Source: an uncultured Erysipelotrichaceae bacterium
GTDB taxonomy: Bacteria > Bacillota_I > Bacilli_A > Erysipelotrichales > Erysipelotrichaceae
Direction of reading: 5' to 3'
DNA length: 6,418 bases
NCBI GenBank assembly: GCA_905201565.1
Contig: CAJKOS010000107.1
Coordinates: 1-6,418 of the forward strand
Shown here one piece after another: positions 1-6,075 of the stretch. Position 1 is the stretch's first letter; each line of letters opens with the position of its first letter. The translations under genes were made by a program, and so were the position numbers. Below the pieces are notes generated by a model. The model did no database searches. It was not told where the DNA came from and saw only the letters and a list, made by a program, of their open reading frames with translations.

Positions 1-199
1 CCGTACGGCAGGCTACCACAACGGCATTTTCACCCGTAGCAGCATGGTCTGCACCACCTTTGAGCATATTGCTCGAAGCACTGCTGTTGGTACCAACGGC
101 CGCAACATAGGCATCCGGGAAGGCCGCTTTCAGACGGCTGACAAGTTGTCTTCCAACCCCGCCACCCTGGGCATCAATCACAAGGATTTCCTTCTTCAC
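1..199 (-). CDS. DUF3842 family protein, N-terminal part (runs off left edge)
   Basis: The reverse strand encodes 66 residues from a GTG start at 199-197, and the gene continues beyond base 1. The protein begins VKKEILVIDAQGGGVGRQLV, a beta strand followed by a glycine-rich turn (residues 11-16) and a helix, like the start of a Rossmann-type fold. It continues with AAVGTNSSASSNMLKGGAD (residues 33-51) and ATGENAVVV (54-62). I recognise this as the DUF3842 family of uncharacterised short Firmicute proteins; the molecular function is unknown. The GTG start overlaps the TGA stop of the upstream aldo/keto reductase (shared GTGA, 4 bases), which implies translational coupling within one operon. 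GAGG (213-210) and AAAGG (208-204), inside the end of the upstream gene, are possible ribosome binding sites. Family assignment comes from remembered sequence pattern, not from a search. Confidence 0.8.
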   Translation of the reverse strand, partial: MKKEILVIDAQGGGVGRQLVSRLKAAFPDAYVAAVGTNSSASSNMLKGGADHAATGENAVVVACRT

Positions 200-1224
200 T
201 GTACCTTTACCTCACCAGCAAGTACCTTCTTATAATCTTCGAGGTTCTTCTGTAACAGTTCTGGTGTATTGAGTTCATATGGACATTTTGAAGCACAGGC
301 ATTGCAGTGCAGGCATGTTTCAATCTTTGCCATTTCTTTCTGCCAGTACTCAGAGAGCCAGTTCTCTGATGGTGCTCTTCTCAACATCAAAGACATTCTT
401 GCACACTGGTTGATCGTAATACCCTGCGGACATGGCATGCAATACCCACAGCCTCTGCAGAAGTCACCAGAGAGTTCCTTCTGTTCCTTATCGATGAAGG
501 TGCTGAGTTCTTCATCCATAACCGGTGTATTGTCCATAAAGGAAAGCCATTCATCAAGTTCTTCTTCCTTCTGGATACCCCAGATCGGCAATACGTTATC
601 AAACTGTGTCATGTAGGCCATCGCAGCACGGGAATTGTTGATAAGACCACCTGCCAATGCCTTCATACAGATGAAACCCATGTTCTGCTTCTTACAGATT
701 TCCACAAGTTCCAATTCCTGCTTTCCAGAAAGGTAGCTGAATGGAAACTGCATCGTTTCATAGAGTCCGGATTCTGCACATTCTTTGGCAATGCCGATCT
801 TGTGGGCAGTTACACCAATGTGGCGGATCTTGCCCTGTTTCTTTGCTTCTACCATGCATTCATACATACCTGTGCCATCCCCTGGCTTATAGCATTGCTG
901 GACACAATGGAACTGGTAGACATCGATGTAATCTGAGCGCAGATTCTTCAGTGATGTTTCCAGGTCTCTCCAGAAACCTTCTGGTGTCTTGGCTGCGGTC
1001 TTTGTGGCAATGAATACCTTTTCCCGCATGCCATCAAATGCTTCACCGAGCTTTTCCTCTGAATCAGAATAGGCACGGGCTGTATCAAAGTAGCGCATAC
1101 CGCCATCATATGCCTTGCGCAAAAGCTTTACTGCCATTTCCTTGGAAACACGCTGAATTGGCAATGCCCCAAAGGCATTCTGCACAACGGTAATACCTGT
1201 TTTTCCTAATGTGATTTCCTGCAT
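196..1224 (-). CDS. Aldo/keto reductase with C-terminal 4Fe-4S ferredoxin module
   Basis: This 342-residue protein has an N-terminal aldo/keto reductase TIM barrel (about residues 1-235), which reduces carbonyl compounds with NAD(P)H. The usual catalytic tetrad is present: Asp47 and Tyr52 in YFDTARAYSDSEEKLGEAF, Lys75 in FIATK, and His106 in DVYQFH. A C-terminal iron-sulfur module follows: Cys256, 259, 262 and 265 (CRGCGYCMPCP) and Cys304, 307, 310 and 314 (CLHCNACASKCP), enough for two [4Fe-4S] clusters. This architecture is the COG1453-type oxidoreductase common in anaerobic Firmicutes; the physiological substrate cannot be told from sequence. The protein is soluble and cytoplasmic: no signal peptide or membrane segment is seen. 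The start is supported by AGAAGG (1237-1232), seven bases before the ATG. The gene has its own promoter region after the argS terminator, and is translationally coupled to the DUF3842 gene downstream. Confidence 0.93.
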   Translation of the reverse strand: MQEITLGKTGITVVQNAFGALPIQRVSKEMAVKLLRKAYDGGMRYFDTARAYSDSEEKLGEAFDGMREKVFIATKTAAKTPEGFWRDLETSLKNLRSDYIDVYQFHCVQQCYKPGDGTGMYECMVEAKKQGKIRHIGVTAHKIGIAKECAESGLYETMQFPFSYLSGKQELELVEICKKQNMGFICMKALAGGLINNSRAAMAYMTQFDNVLPIWGIQKEEELDEWLSFMDNTPVMDEELSTFIDKEQKELSGDFCRGCGYCMPCPQGITINQCARMSLMLRRAPSENWLSEYWQKEMAKIETCLHCNACASKCPYELNTPELLQKNLEDYKKVLAGEVKVQ

Positions 1225-1263
1225 AACTGTACCTTCTTTCTACTATGAGAATACCACTATCAT

Positions 1264-1276
1264 TGACACTGTGTCA
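1264..1276. repeat. 13-bp palindrome in aldo/keto reductase leader
   Basis: TGACAC-T-GTGTCA is a perfect 6+1+6 inverted repeat lying 40 bases upstream of the reductase start, inside its predicted leader. It could be an operator for a dimeric regulator, or a minor hairpin with a three-base loop. No matching second copy was noticed in the window, so a function is only inferred. Confidence 0.4.
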
Positions 1277-1344
1277 TGGATTATTTTTTCCCTCATCAGG
1301 ATTGAGAATGTTTTGATGTACGTTCAATTGTTTTGGGTTTCTGC

Positions 1345-1390
1345 TTTGTATACTTACAAGTATTATACTGACGAGTATACAAATTTAAAA
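1345..1390 (-). promoter_or_regulatory. Putative promoter with tandem/nested operators for the reductase-DUF3842 operon
   Basis: On the minus strand a perfect -10 box TATAAT lies at 1367-1362. The hexamer 17 bases upstream (TTTTAA, 1390-1385) matches the -35 consensus in only 3 of 6 positions. The -10 sits at the centre of a striking symmetry. TTTGTATACT (1345-1354) and AGTATACAAA (1374-1383) form a perfect 10-bp inverted repeat, and AGTATTATACT (1359-1369) is an inner palindrome with the same centre, 1364. Read another way, there are two adjacent sites of the form TATACT-N4-AGTAT(A/T) at 1349-1364 and 1364-1379, 15 bp apart. Such ATACT-N4-AGTAT sites resemble TetR-family operators; a MerR-type regulator is another option because of the weak -35. 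Transcription from here would start near 1355 and give a leader of about 130 bases. Confidence 0.6.
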
Positions 1391-1396
1391 CGTCTT

Positions 1397-1424
1397 AAAA
1401 AAGGTATTCCCATATGAGAATACC
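1397..1424 (-). terminator. Intrinsic terminator of argS
   Basis: On the minus strand GGTATTCTC (1424-1416) pairs with GGGAATACC (1411-1403), with one G-T wobble or a slightly shorter stem, around an apical CATATG. A run of six T (1402-1397) follows immediately. The hairpin begins 7 bases after the argS stop codon, so it ends the glycerate kinase-argS unit and separates it from the reductase promoter. Confidence 0.88.
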
Positions 1425-1431
1425 TGTATAC

Positions 1432-3090
1432 TTACATCTTTTCTGGTGCACTGACACCGATAAGCTCCAATGCGTTCTTCAATGTCACCATTGCCGCATG
1501 GATAAGACCTAATCTTTCATTTGTCAGTTCCAGATCTTCAGGGTTGTAGACCCTTGTGCTGTTGTAGTAGCTGTGGAAGACTTTGACAAAGGAAATGATG
1601 TAGTCTGTGATTCTGTTTGGCTTTCTGCTTGCGGCAGCACCAGAGACTTCCTTCGGGAATTCGGAAATCATCTTCAACATTAACATTTCCTTTTCATCAT
1701 TCAATCGTTCATAGCTGTCCTGTTTGACAAATGCAGGCATGCCATCTTTATGAATGATGGAATTCATACGGCTGTAGGCATATTGTGCATAGTAGACAGG
1801 GTTGTCATTGTTTTTGGTTCTCGCAAGGTTCATGTCGAAATCCATATGGCTTGCGACATCTTTGGAGACAAAGAACCATCTTGCGGCATCTACACCTACA
1901 TCTTCGCAGAGTTCCCGTACGGTAATGGCATTACCTGTACGCTTGCTCATCTTGACTTCCTTGCCATCTTCTACCATGCGTACCATCTGGATGAGGTCTA
2001 CTGTCAATGTATCATCCGGGTAGCCAAGTGCCTTGAGGGCAAGCTTCATTCTTGTGACATAGGAATGGTGGTCTGCACCCCACAAGTCCAACAGATGTGG
2101 ATAACCTCTTTCAATCTTGTAAATGTGGTTGGCAATATCCGGTGTGAGGTAGGCAAGTGTTCCATCGCTCTTGCGCAATACTCTGTCCTTATCATCACCA
2201 TATTCTGTACTCTTGAACCAGAGGGCACCATCCTTTTCATAGGTAAGACCCATTTCATCCATCTTCTTGAGACATGCCTTGATTCTTTCCGCATCATTTT
2301 CATAGAAGAAGGTTTCATGCATCCAGGAATCAAAGTGAATGCGGTAGAGTTCAAGATCCTTTTCAATCTTGGCAAGTTCTCTCTTGACACCTTCCTTCTT
2401 GAAGTAGTCAAGTCTTTCATTTTCATCCGCTGTAAGCCATTTGTCGCCATCATTTTTAGCAATGTCTTCGGCAATCAGTTTGACATCTTCCGCATGGTAA
2501 CCATCTTCTGGAAGCGGATAGTCCTTGCCGAAATATTCAAAGTAACGGGAAACAAGGGACTTTCCAAGGTTGACAATCTGGTTGCCAGCATCATTGATGT
2601 AATACTCACGCAATACATCATAGCCACTCTTCTCCATCAGTCTGCAGATGGCATCACCCCAGGCAGCACCACGGGCATGACCACAGTGCAGATCACCTGT
2701 AGGATTGGCAGAAACCCATTCCACAAGTACTCTTTCGCCTTTGCCACTGTCATTTGTGCCATAGGCATCACCTGCTTCAATGACCTGGTTGATAATGGAA
2801 GAAAGAACATTGTTCTTGAGGCGGAAGTTAATGAAGCCAGGCTTTACTGCTTCAACACTCTCTGCACCGCTATAGTTATTGCGCAGCCATTCCACAAGTG
2901 GTTCCGCAATCTGTAATGGTGCCTTGTGCAATGTCTTGGCAAGGCGCATTGCTACACTTGTCGAATAGTCACCCATCTTAGGGTCACGTGGTGTTTCCAC
3001 CATCAGAACCTTTTCATCTGGTTCAATATCATAGACCTCTTTGACCGCATTTCTGACAGCCGCAAGGATTTCTGTTTCAAAATTGCTCAT
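1432..3090 (-). CDS. argS: Arginyl-tRNA synthetase
   Basis: This 552-residue class I aminoacyl-tRNA synthetase charges tRNA-Arg with arginine using ATP. The N-terminal additional domain (about residues 1-110) includes the typical DPKMGDYST segment (36-44). The catalytic core starts with VEWVSANPTGDLHCGHARGA, where HCGH (135-138) is the HIGH signature, followed by DVLREYYINDAGNQ (158-171). The second signature is EVKMSKRTG, with KMSKR at 380-384. The C-terminal helical anticodon-binding (DALR) domain, about residues 430-552, includes NPVYYAQYAYSR and ends in the characteristic ALELIGVSAPEKM. Length is normal for the family and no key residue is missing. GGAGG lies only four bases before the ATG, slightly close but strong. 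The gene starts 39 bases after the glycerate kinase stop, so co-transcription is likely; I could not find a convincing separate promoter in the gap. Confidence 0.98.
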   Translation of the reverse strand: MSNFETEILAAVRNAVKEVYDIEPDEKVLMVETPRDPKMGDYSTSVAMRLAKTLHKAPLQIAEPLVEWLRNNYSGAESVEAVKPGFINFRLKNNVLSSIINQVIEAGDAYGTNDSGKGERVLVEWVSANPTGDLHCGHARGAAWGDAICRLMEKSGYDVLREYYINDAGNQIVNLGKSLVSRYFEYFGKDYPLPEDGYHAEDVKLIAEDIAKNDGDKWLTADENERLDYFKKEGVKRELAKIEKDLELYRIHFDSWMHETFFYENDAERIKACLKKMDEMGLTYEKDGALWFKSTEYGDDKDRVLRKSDGTLAYLTPDIANHIYKIERGYPHLLDLWGADHHSYVTRMKLALKALGYPDDTLTVDLIQMVRMVEDGKEVKMSKRTGNAITVRELCEDVGVDAARWFFVSKDVASHMDFDMNLARTKNNDNPVYYAQYAYSRMNSIIHKDGMPAFVKQDSYERLNDEKEMLMLKMISEFPKEVSGAAASRKPNRITDYIISFVKVFHSYYNSTRVYNPEDLELTNERLGLIHAAMVTLKNALELIGVSAPEKM

Positions 3091-3129
3091 ATAACCTCCG
3101 TATAACCCAGATAATATACCATGAAAGTA

Positions 3130-4284
3130 TCAATCTCTCATCCTTTGATTTACGCTTATTCCTGCTTTTATTGCCTTGAACATGCGCACACCTGCCCAAT
3201 AGTACTTCTCCTCAGCACATGACACCACTTCTTCCATCGTCATCACGCGATCAATCGAAGTCATAACAGAAGCAATGCCATGATCAAGAACACTCTCCCA
3301 TCCTTTGCCAAGTGACCCACTCACCCCAACACAAGGTACACCAGCCTTCAAACACCGCTCTCCTACACCCTGCATCACTTTTCCAAAGGCAGACTGCCAA
3401 TCCGTACAACCCTCTCCTGTTACCACAAGGTCTGCCCACTTTGCCTTTTCATCAAACATAGACAAGTCAAGTACTGTTTCAATACCAGGTTTCAATACAC
3501 CATGCAATACAACAGCTAACGCAGTCCCAAGTCCTCCTGCTGCACCACTTCCTGGAATGTCATCGGGGTTAACACCATACTTTTCAACAATCAGATCACG
3601 ATAGTGACACATGCCGCATTCCAATTCCTCACACATCGCTTCATCTGCCCCTTTTTGTGGTCCAAAGGTATAGACAGCACCATTCTTTCCACATAATGGA
3701 TTGTTCACATCGCACATCACCGTAATCTCACAATCCCCTAACCGTTCATCAAGATAGCAATCATCTATCAGGGCAATCTTTCCAAGATCAATCCCCCTTC
3801 CTGCTAACAATCCTCCATCCTGGTCATAGAAACACATGCCAAGCGCACTCAAACAGCCAATACCACCATCACTTGTTGCAGAACCACCAATCGCAAGATA
3901 CAACTTATGACAGCCACGATCCAATGCATCAACGATCATGTCACCCGTTCCCCACGAAGAAGTAAGTAATGGATTCTTTTCTTCTTCCTGCAACAAAGGA
4001 AGACCACTGGCAGCTGCCATTTCAATGATGGCACTTTCCTCATCCAGTAATCCATAATGAGCTGTCATCCTTCTGCCCAATGGATCACGTGCATCACACT
4101 CCACAATCCTTCCACCACACGCAGAACAGACCGCTTCTACCGTTCCTTCTCCACCATCTGCGATGGTCAGGATTTCTCCTTCTACAGTTCCAAATACAGC
4201 ATTCGCCGCCCTACATAGCAGTTCTCCAGCTCTTCTGCTGGTGATTGTTCCTTTCAATGAATCAGACGCAAACAAAATTTTCAT
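3130..4284 (-). CDS. Glycerate kinase (GlxK/GarK family)
   Basis: This 384-residue cytoplasmic enzyme of the type I glycerate kinase family phosphorylates D-glycerate with ATP; most characterised members give 2-phosphoglycerate, feeding lower glycolysis. Family signatures are in order: MKILFASDSLKG (1-12), IADGGEGT (41-48), AIGGSATSDGG (131-141), CDVNNPLCGKNGAVYTFGPQ (191-210), PGSGAAGGLG (244-253) and VVTGEGCTDWQSAFGK (287-302). The family usually has GEGRxDxQ; here Cys and Thr replace the Arg and the next residue, a modest deviation. An upstream in-frame ATG at 4344 would add 20 residues. I chose 4284 because the family starts at MKI and GGAG lies about eight bases before it. The gene is divergent from the HAD gene and is followed by argS. 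No other glycerate or sugar-acid catabolic gene is in the window. Confidence 0.95.
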   Translation of the reverse strand: MKILFASDSLKGTITSRRAGELLCRAANAVFGTVEGEILTIADGGEGTVEAVCSACGGRIVECDARDPLGRRMTAHYGLLDEESAIIEMAAASGLPLLQEEEKNPLLTSSWGTGDMIVDALDRGCHKLYLAIGGSATSDGGIGCLSALGMCFYDQDGGLLAGRGIDLGKIALIDDCYLDERLGDCEITVMCDVNNPLCGKNGAVYTFGPQKGADEAMCEELECGMCHYRDLIVEKYGVNPDDIPGSGAAGGLGTALAVVLHGVLKPGIETVLDLSMFDEKAKWADLVVTGEGCTDWQSAFGKVMQGVGERCLKAGVPCVGVSGSLGKGWESVLDHGIASVMTSIDRVMTMEEVVSCAEEKYYWAGVRMFKAIKAGISVNQRMRD

Positions 4285-4306
4285 AGTTTTTTCTCCAGTT
4301 ACCCAA

Positions 4307-4353
4307 AGTATAGCGTATTTTTGCACGCTGAAAGTGCAAAGCAATGGTATGAT
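4307..4353. promoter_or_regulatory. Divergent promoter region with TTTGCAC-N7-GTGCAAA inverted repeat
   Basis: A perfect inverted repeat, TTTGCAC (4320-4326) and GTGCAAA (4334-4340), lies between a minus-strand -10 (TATACT, 4312-4307; glycerate kinase) and a plus-strand extended -10 (TGG-TATGAT, 4345-4353; HAD gene). Each arm contains TTGCAC, which could serve as a -35 in its own direction, but the distance to the -10 is 21 bases on both sides, longer than the usual 17. The symmetry suggests one dimeric regulator or two mirrored promoters. At a 17-base spacing the -35 hexamers are poor (ACTTTC for glycerate kinase). Inference from sequence only. Confidence 0.5.
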
Positions 4354-4399
4354 TATGACAAGAGATATTTATATTACGCAGATAAGCGAGGAAACTAAC

Positions 4400-5287
4400 A
4401 TGAAAGAGAAAAAAGAAAAAGATCTCGACAAAGAGATTCAGGAAATGGAAGAAAACGCAGAAAAGCCGGCTATTCTCTTTTCCTTTGACGGTGCGATCAT
4501 GAACACCGAAAATGCGGTACTTGCGACATACCGCCATGTACTTGCTGTATTTAACAATGACGTTGCCATGAGTGTTGAGGCAAACGAAGACCTCGTCCGT
4601 GGTGACACCGAAGAAATCTTTGCAAGATACCTGCCGGATATTGATCCAAAGCTGGCAAAGAAGGAATTCAACAATTATGAACGCAACCACCTCATCGACC
4701 TCATCCAGCCAATGCCAGGTGTCAAAGACCTGCTCACATGGCTCAAGGAAGAAGGCTATAAGGTAGGTGTAGTTTCCGCAAGAAGCAGAAACTCCGTTGT
4801 TGAATACCTCCGCCACACCGACCTGGACCCATACTTCGATGTCATCATCGGTAACTCCGGTTATGGTGAAGAAAGAACAAATGCCATCCTGATGGCATGC
4901 CATCTCATGAAGGCAGAAAGCTGTGTCTTCATCACTGACAGCTCCCGCAACCTCACTGCAGGTCAGGCGGCAGGTACTTTCAATATCGGTATTGTCACCC
5001 GCCCGGAGCGCACTGCCACCATGGTAGAAGCAGGTGCTGACTTCCTGACAGGTGATTACAAAGAAGTACACAAACTTCTCAATGGTGAACCGCTCTGGCT
5101 TGCTTACCAGATCAACTATCCAGAAGAAATGATCAAACAGCGTGCAAAGGAAGACAAAGCAGCACGTAAAGCAAAGAAGAAGGAAAAAGAAAAAGCAAAG
5201 GCAATGAAGGCCTTTGAAAAAGAACTGAAGAAAGAGCGCAAAAAGAAAAAGAAGAAAGACAAGGAAAAAGATAAGGATAAAGACTGA
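4400..5287 (+). CDS. HAD-superfamily protein, predicted non-catalytic, with lysine-rich tail
   Basis: This 295-residue protein has a HAD-like core (about residues 23-232) resembling the phosphoglycolate phosphatase/PpaX group, with a small helical cap (about 36-105). Motif I reads ILFSFDGAIMNT (25-36), where the family has hhhDxDGTLxDT. The nucleophilic Asp is therefore Ser28 (codon TCC), and the following Thr is Ala32. Asp30 is kept. Motif II Ser126 is present (GVVSARS). The motif III Lys is absent near GEERTNAIL (156-164). Motif IV keeps Asp180 (FITDSSRN), but the second Asp is Asn184. Phosphatase activity by the normal mechanism is thus unlikely. The ends are highly charged: residues 1-22 are Lys/Glu-rich, and residues 246-295 hold 24 Lys, 3 Arg and 12 acidic residues, including six consecutive Lys (281-286). 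Start chosen at 4400 because GAGG sits eight bases upstream; an open frame further upstream overlaps the divergent gene. Codons often end in C, suggesting good expression. Role unknown. Confidence 0.85.
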   Translation: MKEKKEKDLDKEIQEMEENAEKPAILFSFDGAIMNTENAVLATYRHVLAVFNNDVAMSVEANEDLVRGDTEEIFARYLPDIDPKLAKKEFNNYERNHLIDLIQPMPGVKDLLTWLKEEGYKVGVVSARSRNSVVEYLRHTDLDPYFDVIIGNSGYGEERTNAILMACHLMKAESCVFITDSSRNLTAGQAAGTFNIGIVTRPERTATMVEAGADFLTGDYKEVHKLLNGEPLWLAYQINYPEEMIKQRAKEDKAARKAKKKEKEKAKAMKAFEKELKKERKKKKKKDKEKDKDKD

Positions 5288-5291
5288 TCAC

Positions 5292-5323
5292 AAGGAGTAT
5301 GGCATATGCCATATTCCTTTTTT
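5292..5323 (+). terminator. Intrinsic terminator of the HAD gene
   Basis: GGAGTATGGC (5294-5303) pairs with GCCATATTCC (5308-5317) through ten positions including one G-T wobble, around an ATAT loop. Two more A-T pairs lie at the base, and the T run is 5318-5323. The hairpin starts four bases after the stop codon, so the HAD gene is probably a single-gene transcript. Confidence 0.9.
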
Positions 5324-5327
5324 ATAA

Positions 5328-5396
5328 CAGTATGCCAAATTGCCGAAAAATGCGATTGATAGCTACCACACCTGTATTTTTCCACTATGCATACTG
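5328..5396. repeat. Long imperfect inverted repeat in intergenic gap
   Basis: Two nested pairs of arms share an axis: CAGTATGC (5328-5335) with GCATACTG (5389-5396), and GAAAAAT (5345-5351) with ATTTTTC (5376-5382). Unpaired segments of nine and six bases separate them, and the apical loop is 24 bases. As RNA this would be a 69-base bulged hairpin directly after the HAD terminator. It could be chance, a degenerate intergenic element or a small structured RNA; nothing else supports a gene. Confidence 0.3.
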
Positions 5397-5431
5397 GTTC
5401 TCTCATATTTCTGATCAGCTGTCTATAAACG

Positions 5432-5449
5432 ATAAGTTTCACTTATGAT
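5432..5449 (+). promoter_or_regulatory. Palindrome and possible -10 upstream of the flavodoxin operon
   Basis: ATAAGT-TTC-ACTTAT (5432-5446) is a perfect 6+3+6 palindrome that overlaps a -10-like TATGAT (5444-5449), about 80 bases before the flavodoxin-family start. The site looks like an operator for a small winged-helix regulator, placed to block RNA polymerase. No good -35 is visible at 17 bases (GTCTAT), so the promoter assignment is weak. The rest of the gap from 5324 to 5526 shows no gene on either strand. Confidence 0.4.
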
Positions 5450-5526
5450 TAGCATTTGAAATATGAATTGTTCCATTGTTCTTCCTCCCCTAAACTGATA
5501 ACAGATCGATAGAAGGAGGAACCAGT

Positions 5527-6057
5527 GTGAAAGTTTGTATTCTGAATTCCAGTCCAAGATATGGTGGTAATTGTGATGTGCTCTGCCAGCAGTTTGCCAA
5601 AGGTGCAGAAGATGCAGGACATGCAGTAGAGAGGATCAACCTTCGGGAAAAGGAACTTCATCCGTGTCTAGGCTGTTATGGCTGCCGGAATACACATGTC
5701 TGTGTGCGCAAGGATGATATGCAGGATATTCTTCCAAAGCTCATAGAAGCAGATGTCATCGTTCTTGCTTCACCGGTATATTTCTATTCTGCAAGTGCAC
5801 AGATGAAAATGATGATTGACCGCTGTGTTGCCAACCATAAGGCAATTGCCGGAAAGCAGTTCTATTTCATCGTCACTGCTGCAGCAAGTGAACATGAAGC
5901 AGCAGATGGCACACTTGCGGCATTCCGTGGATTCCTGCGGTGTCTGCCAGATGCTGAGGAAAAAGGTATCATCTATGGAACAGATGCCTGGGAAAAAGGC
6001 GACATTTACGAACTCGATGCCTTTAAAGAGGCATACCAGACTGGTTTACATCTTTGA
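5527..6057 (+). CDS. Flavodoxin family protein / NAD(P)H-dependent FMN oxidoreductase
   Basis: This 176-residue protein has a flavodoxin-like fold. The N-terminal strand and phosphate-binding loop, MKVCILNSSPRYGGNC (1-16), is where FMN phosphate is expected. ASPVYFYSASAQMKMMIDR (81-99) is the second flavin-contact region. Between them is a Cys cluster, CLGCYGC...C with Cys47, 50, 53 and 59, as in iron-sulfur flavoprotein-like members of the NADPH-dependent FMN reductase family; it may bind a cluster or act as redox-active thiols. The start is GTG, well supported by AGGAGG (5514-5519) seven bases upstream. The downstream aldo/keto reductase begins 18 bases after the stop, so the two are an operon and probably work on related redox chemistry. 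Cytoplasmic; exact substrate unknown. Length is normal for the family. Confidence 0.9.
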   Translation: MKVCILNSSPRYGGNCDVLCQQFAKGAEDAGHAVERINLREKELHPCLGCYGCRNTHVCVRKDDMQDILPKLIEADVIVLASPVYFYSASAQMKMMIDRCVANHKAIAGKQFYFIVTAAASEHEAADGTLAAFRGFLRCLPDAEEKGIIYGTDAWEKGDIYELDAFKEAYQTGLHL

Positions 6058-6075
6058 GAAGAGGAGGAACTTATA

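Noticed and set aside
1211..1417. Plus-strand 68-codon open frame across the reductase promoter region
   Set aside because: It covers the reductase start, operators and argS terminator, has no ribosome binding site and encodes an unremarkable aromatic-rich peptide.
1750..2916. Long 388-codon open frame on the plus strand, antisense to argS
   Set aside because: It lies wholly inside argS, whose frame carries every expected synthetase motif. The antisense translation is Ile/Phe/Cys-rich with no recognisable domain and no good ribosome binding site; it is a shadow of argS codon use.
3091..3129. Separate argS promoter in the gap after glycerate kinase
   Set aside because: AT-rich TATATT and TATTAT hexamers occur, but no -35 lies at a usable spacing, so read-through from glycerate kinase is the simpler view.
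4285..4344. 20-codon N-terminal extension of glycerate kinase
   Set aside because: The family begins at MKI with the first beta strand, the ATG at 4284 has a clear GGAG, and the extension would run through the predicted -10 and operator.
4163..4399. N-terminal extension of the HAD frame by 79 codons
   Set aside because: It overlaps the divergent glycerate kinase coding sequence and the promoter region, has no ribosome binding site, and the extension has no HAD similarity. The ATG at 4400 has a well-placed GAGG.
4262..5071. 269-codon open frame on the minus strand, antisense to the HAD gene
   Set aside because: The plus-strand frame has the HAD fold, a ribosome binding site and a terminator. 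The antisense product is rich in Cys and Phe without domain logic and would overlap the start of glycerate kinase.
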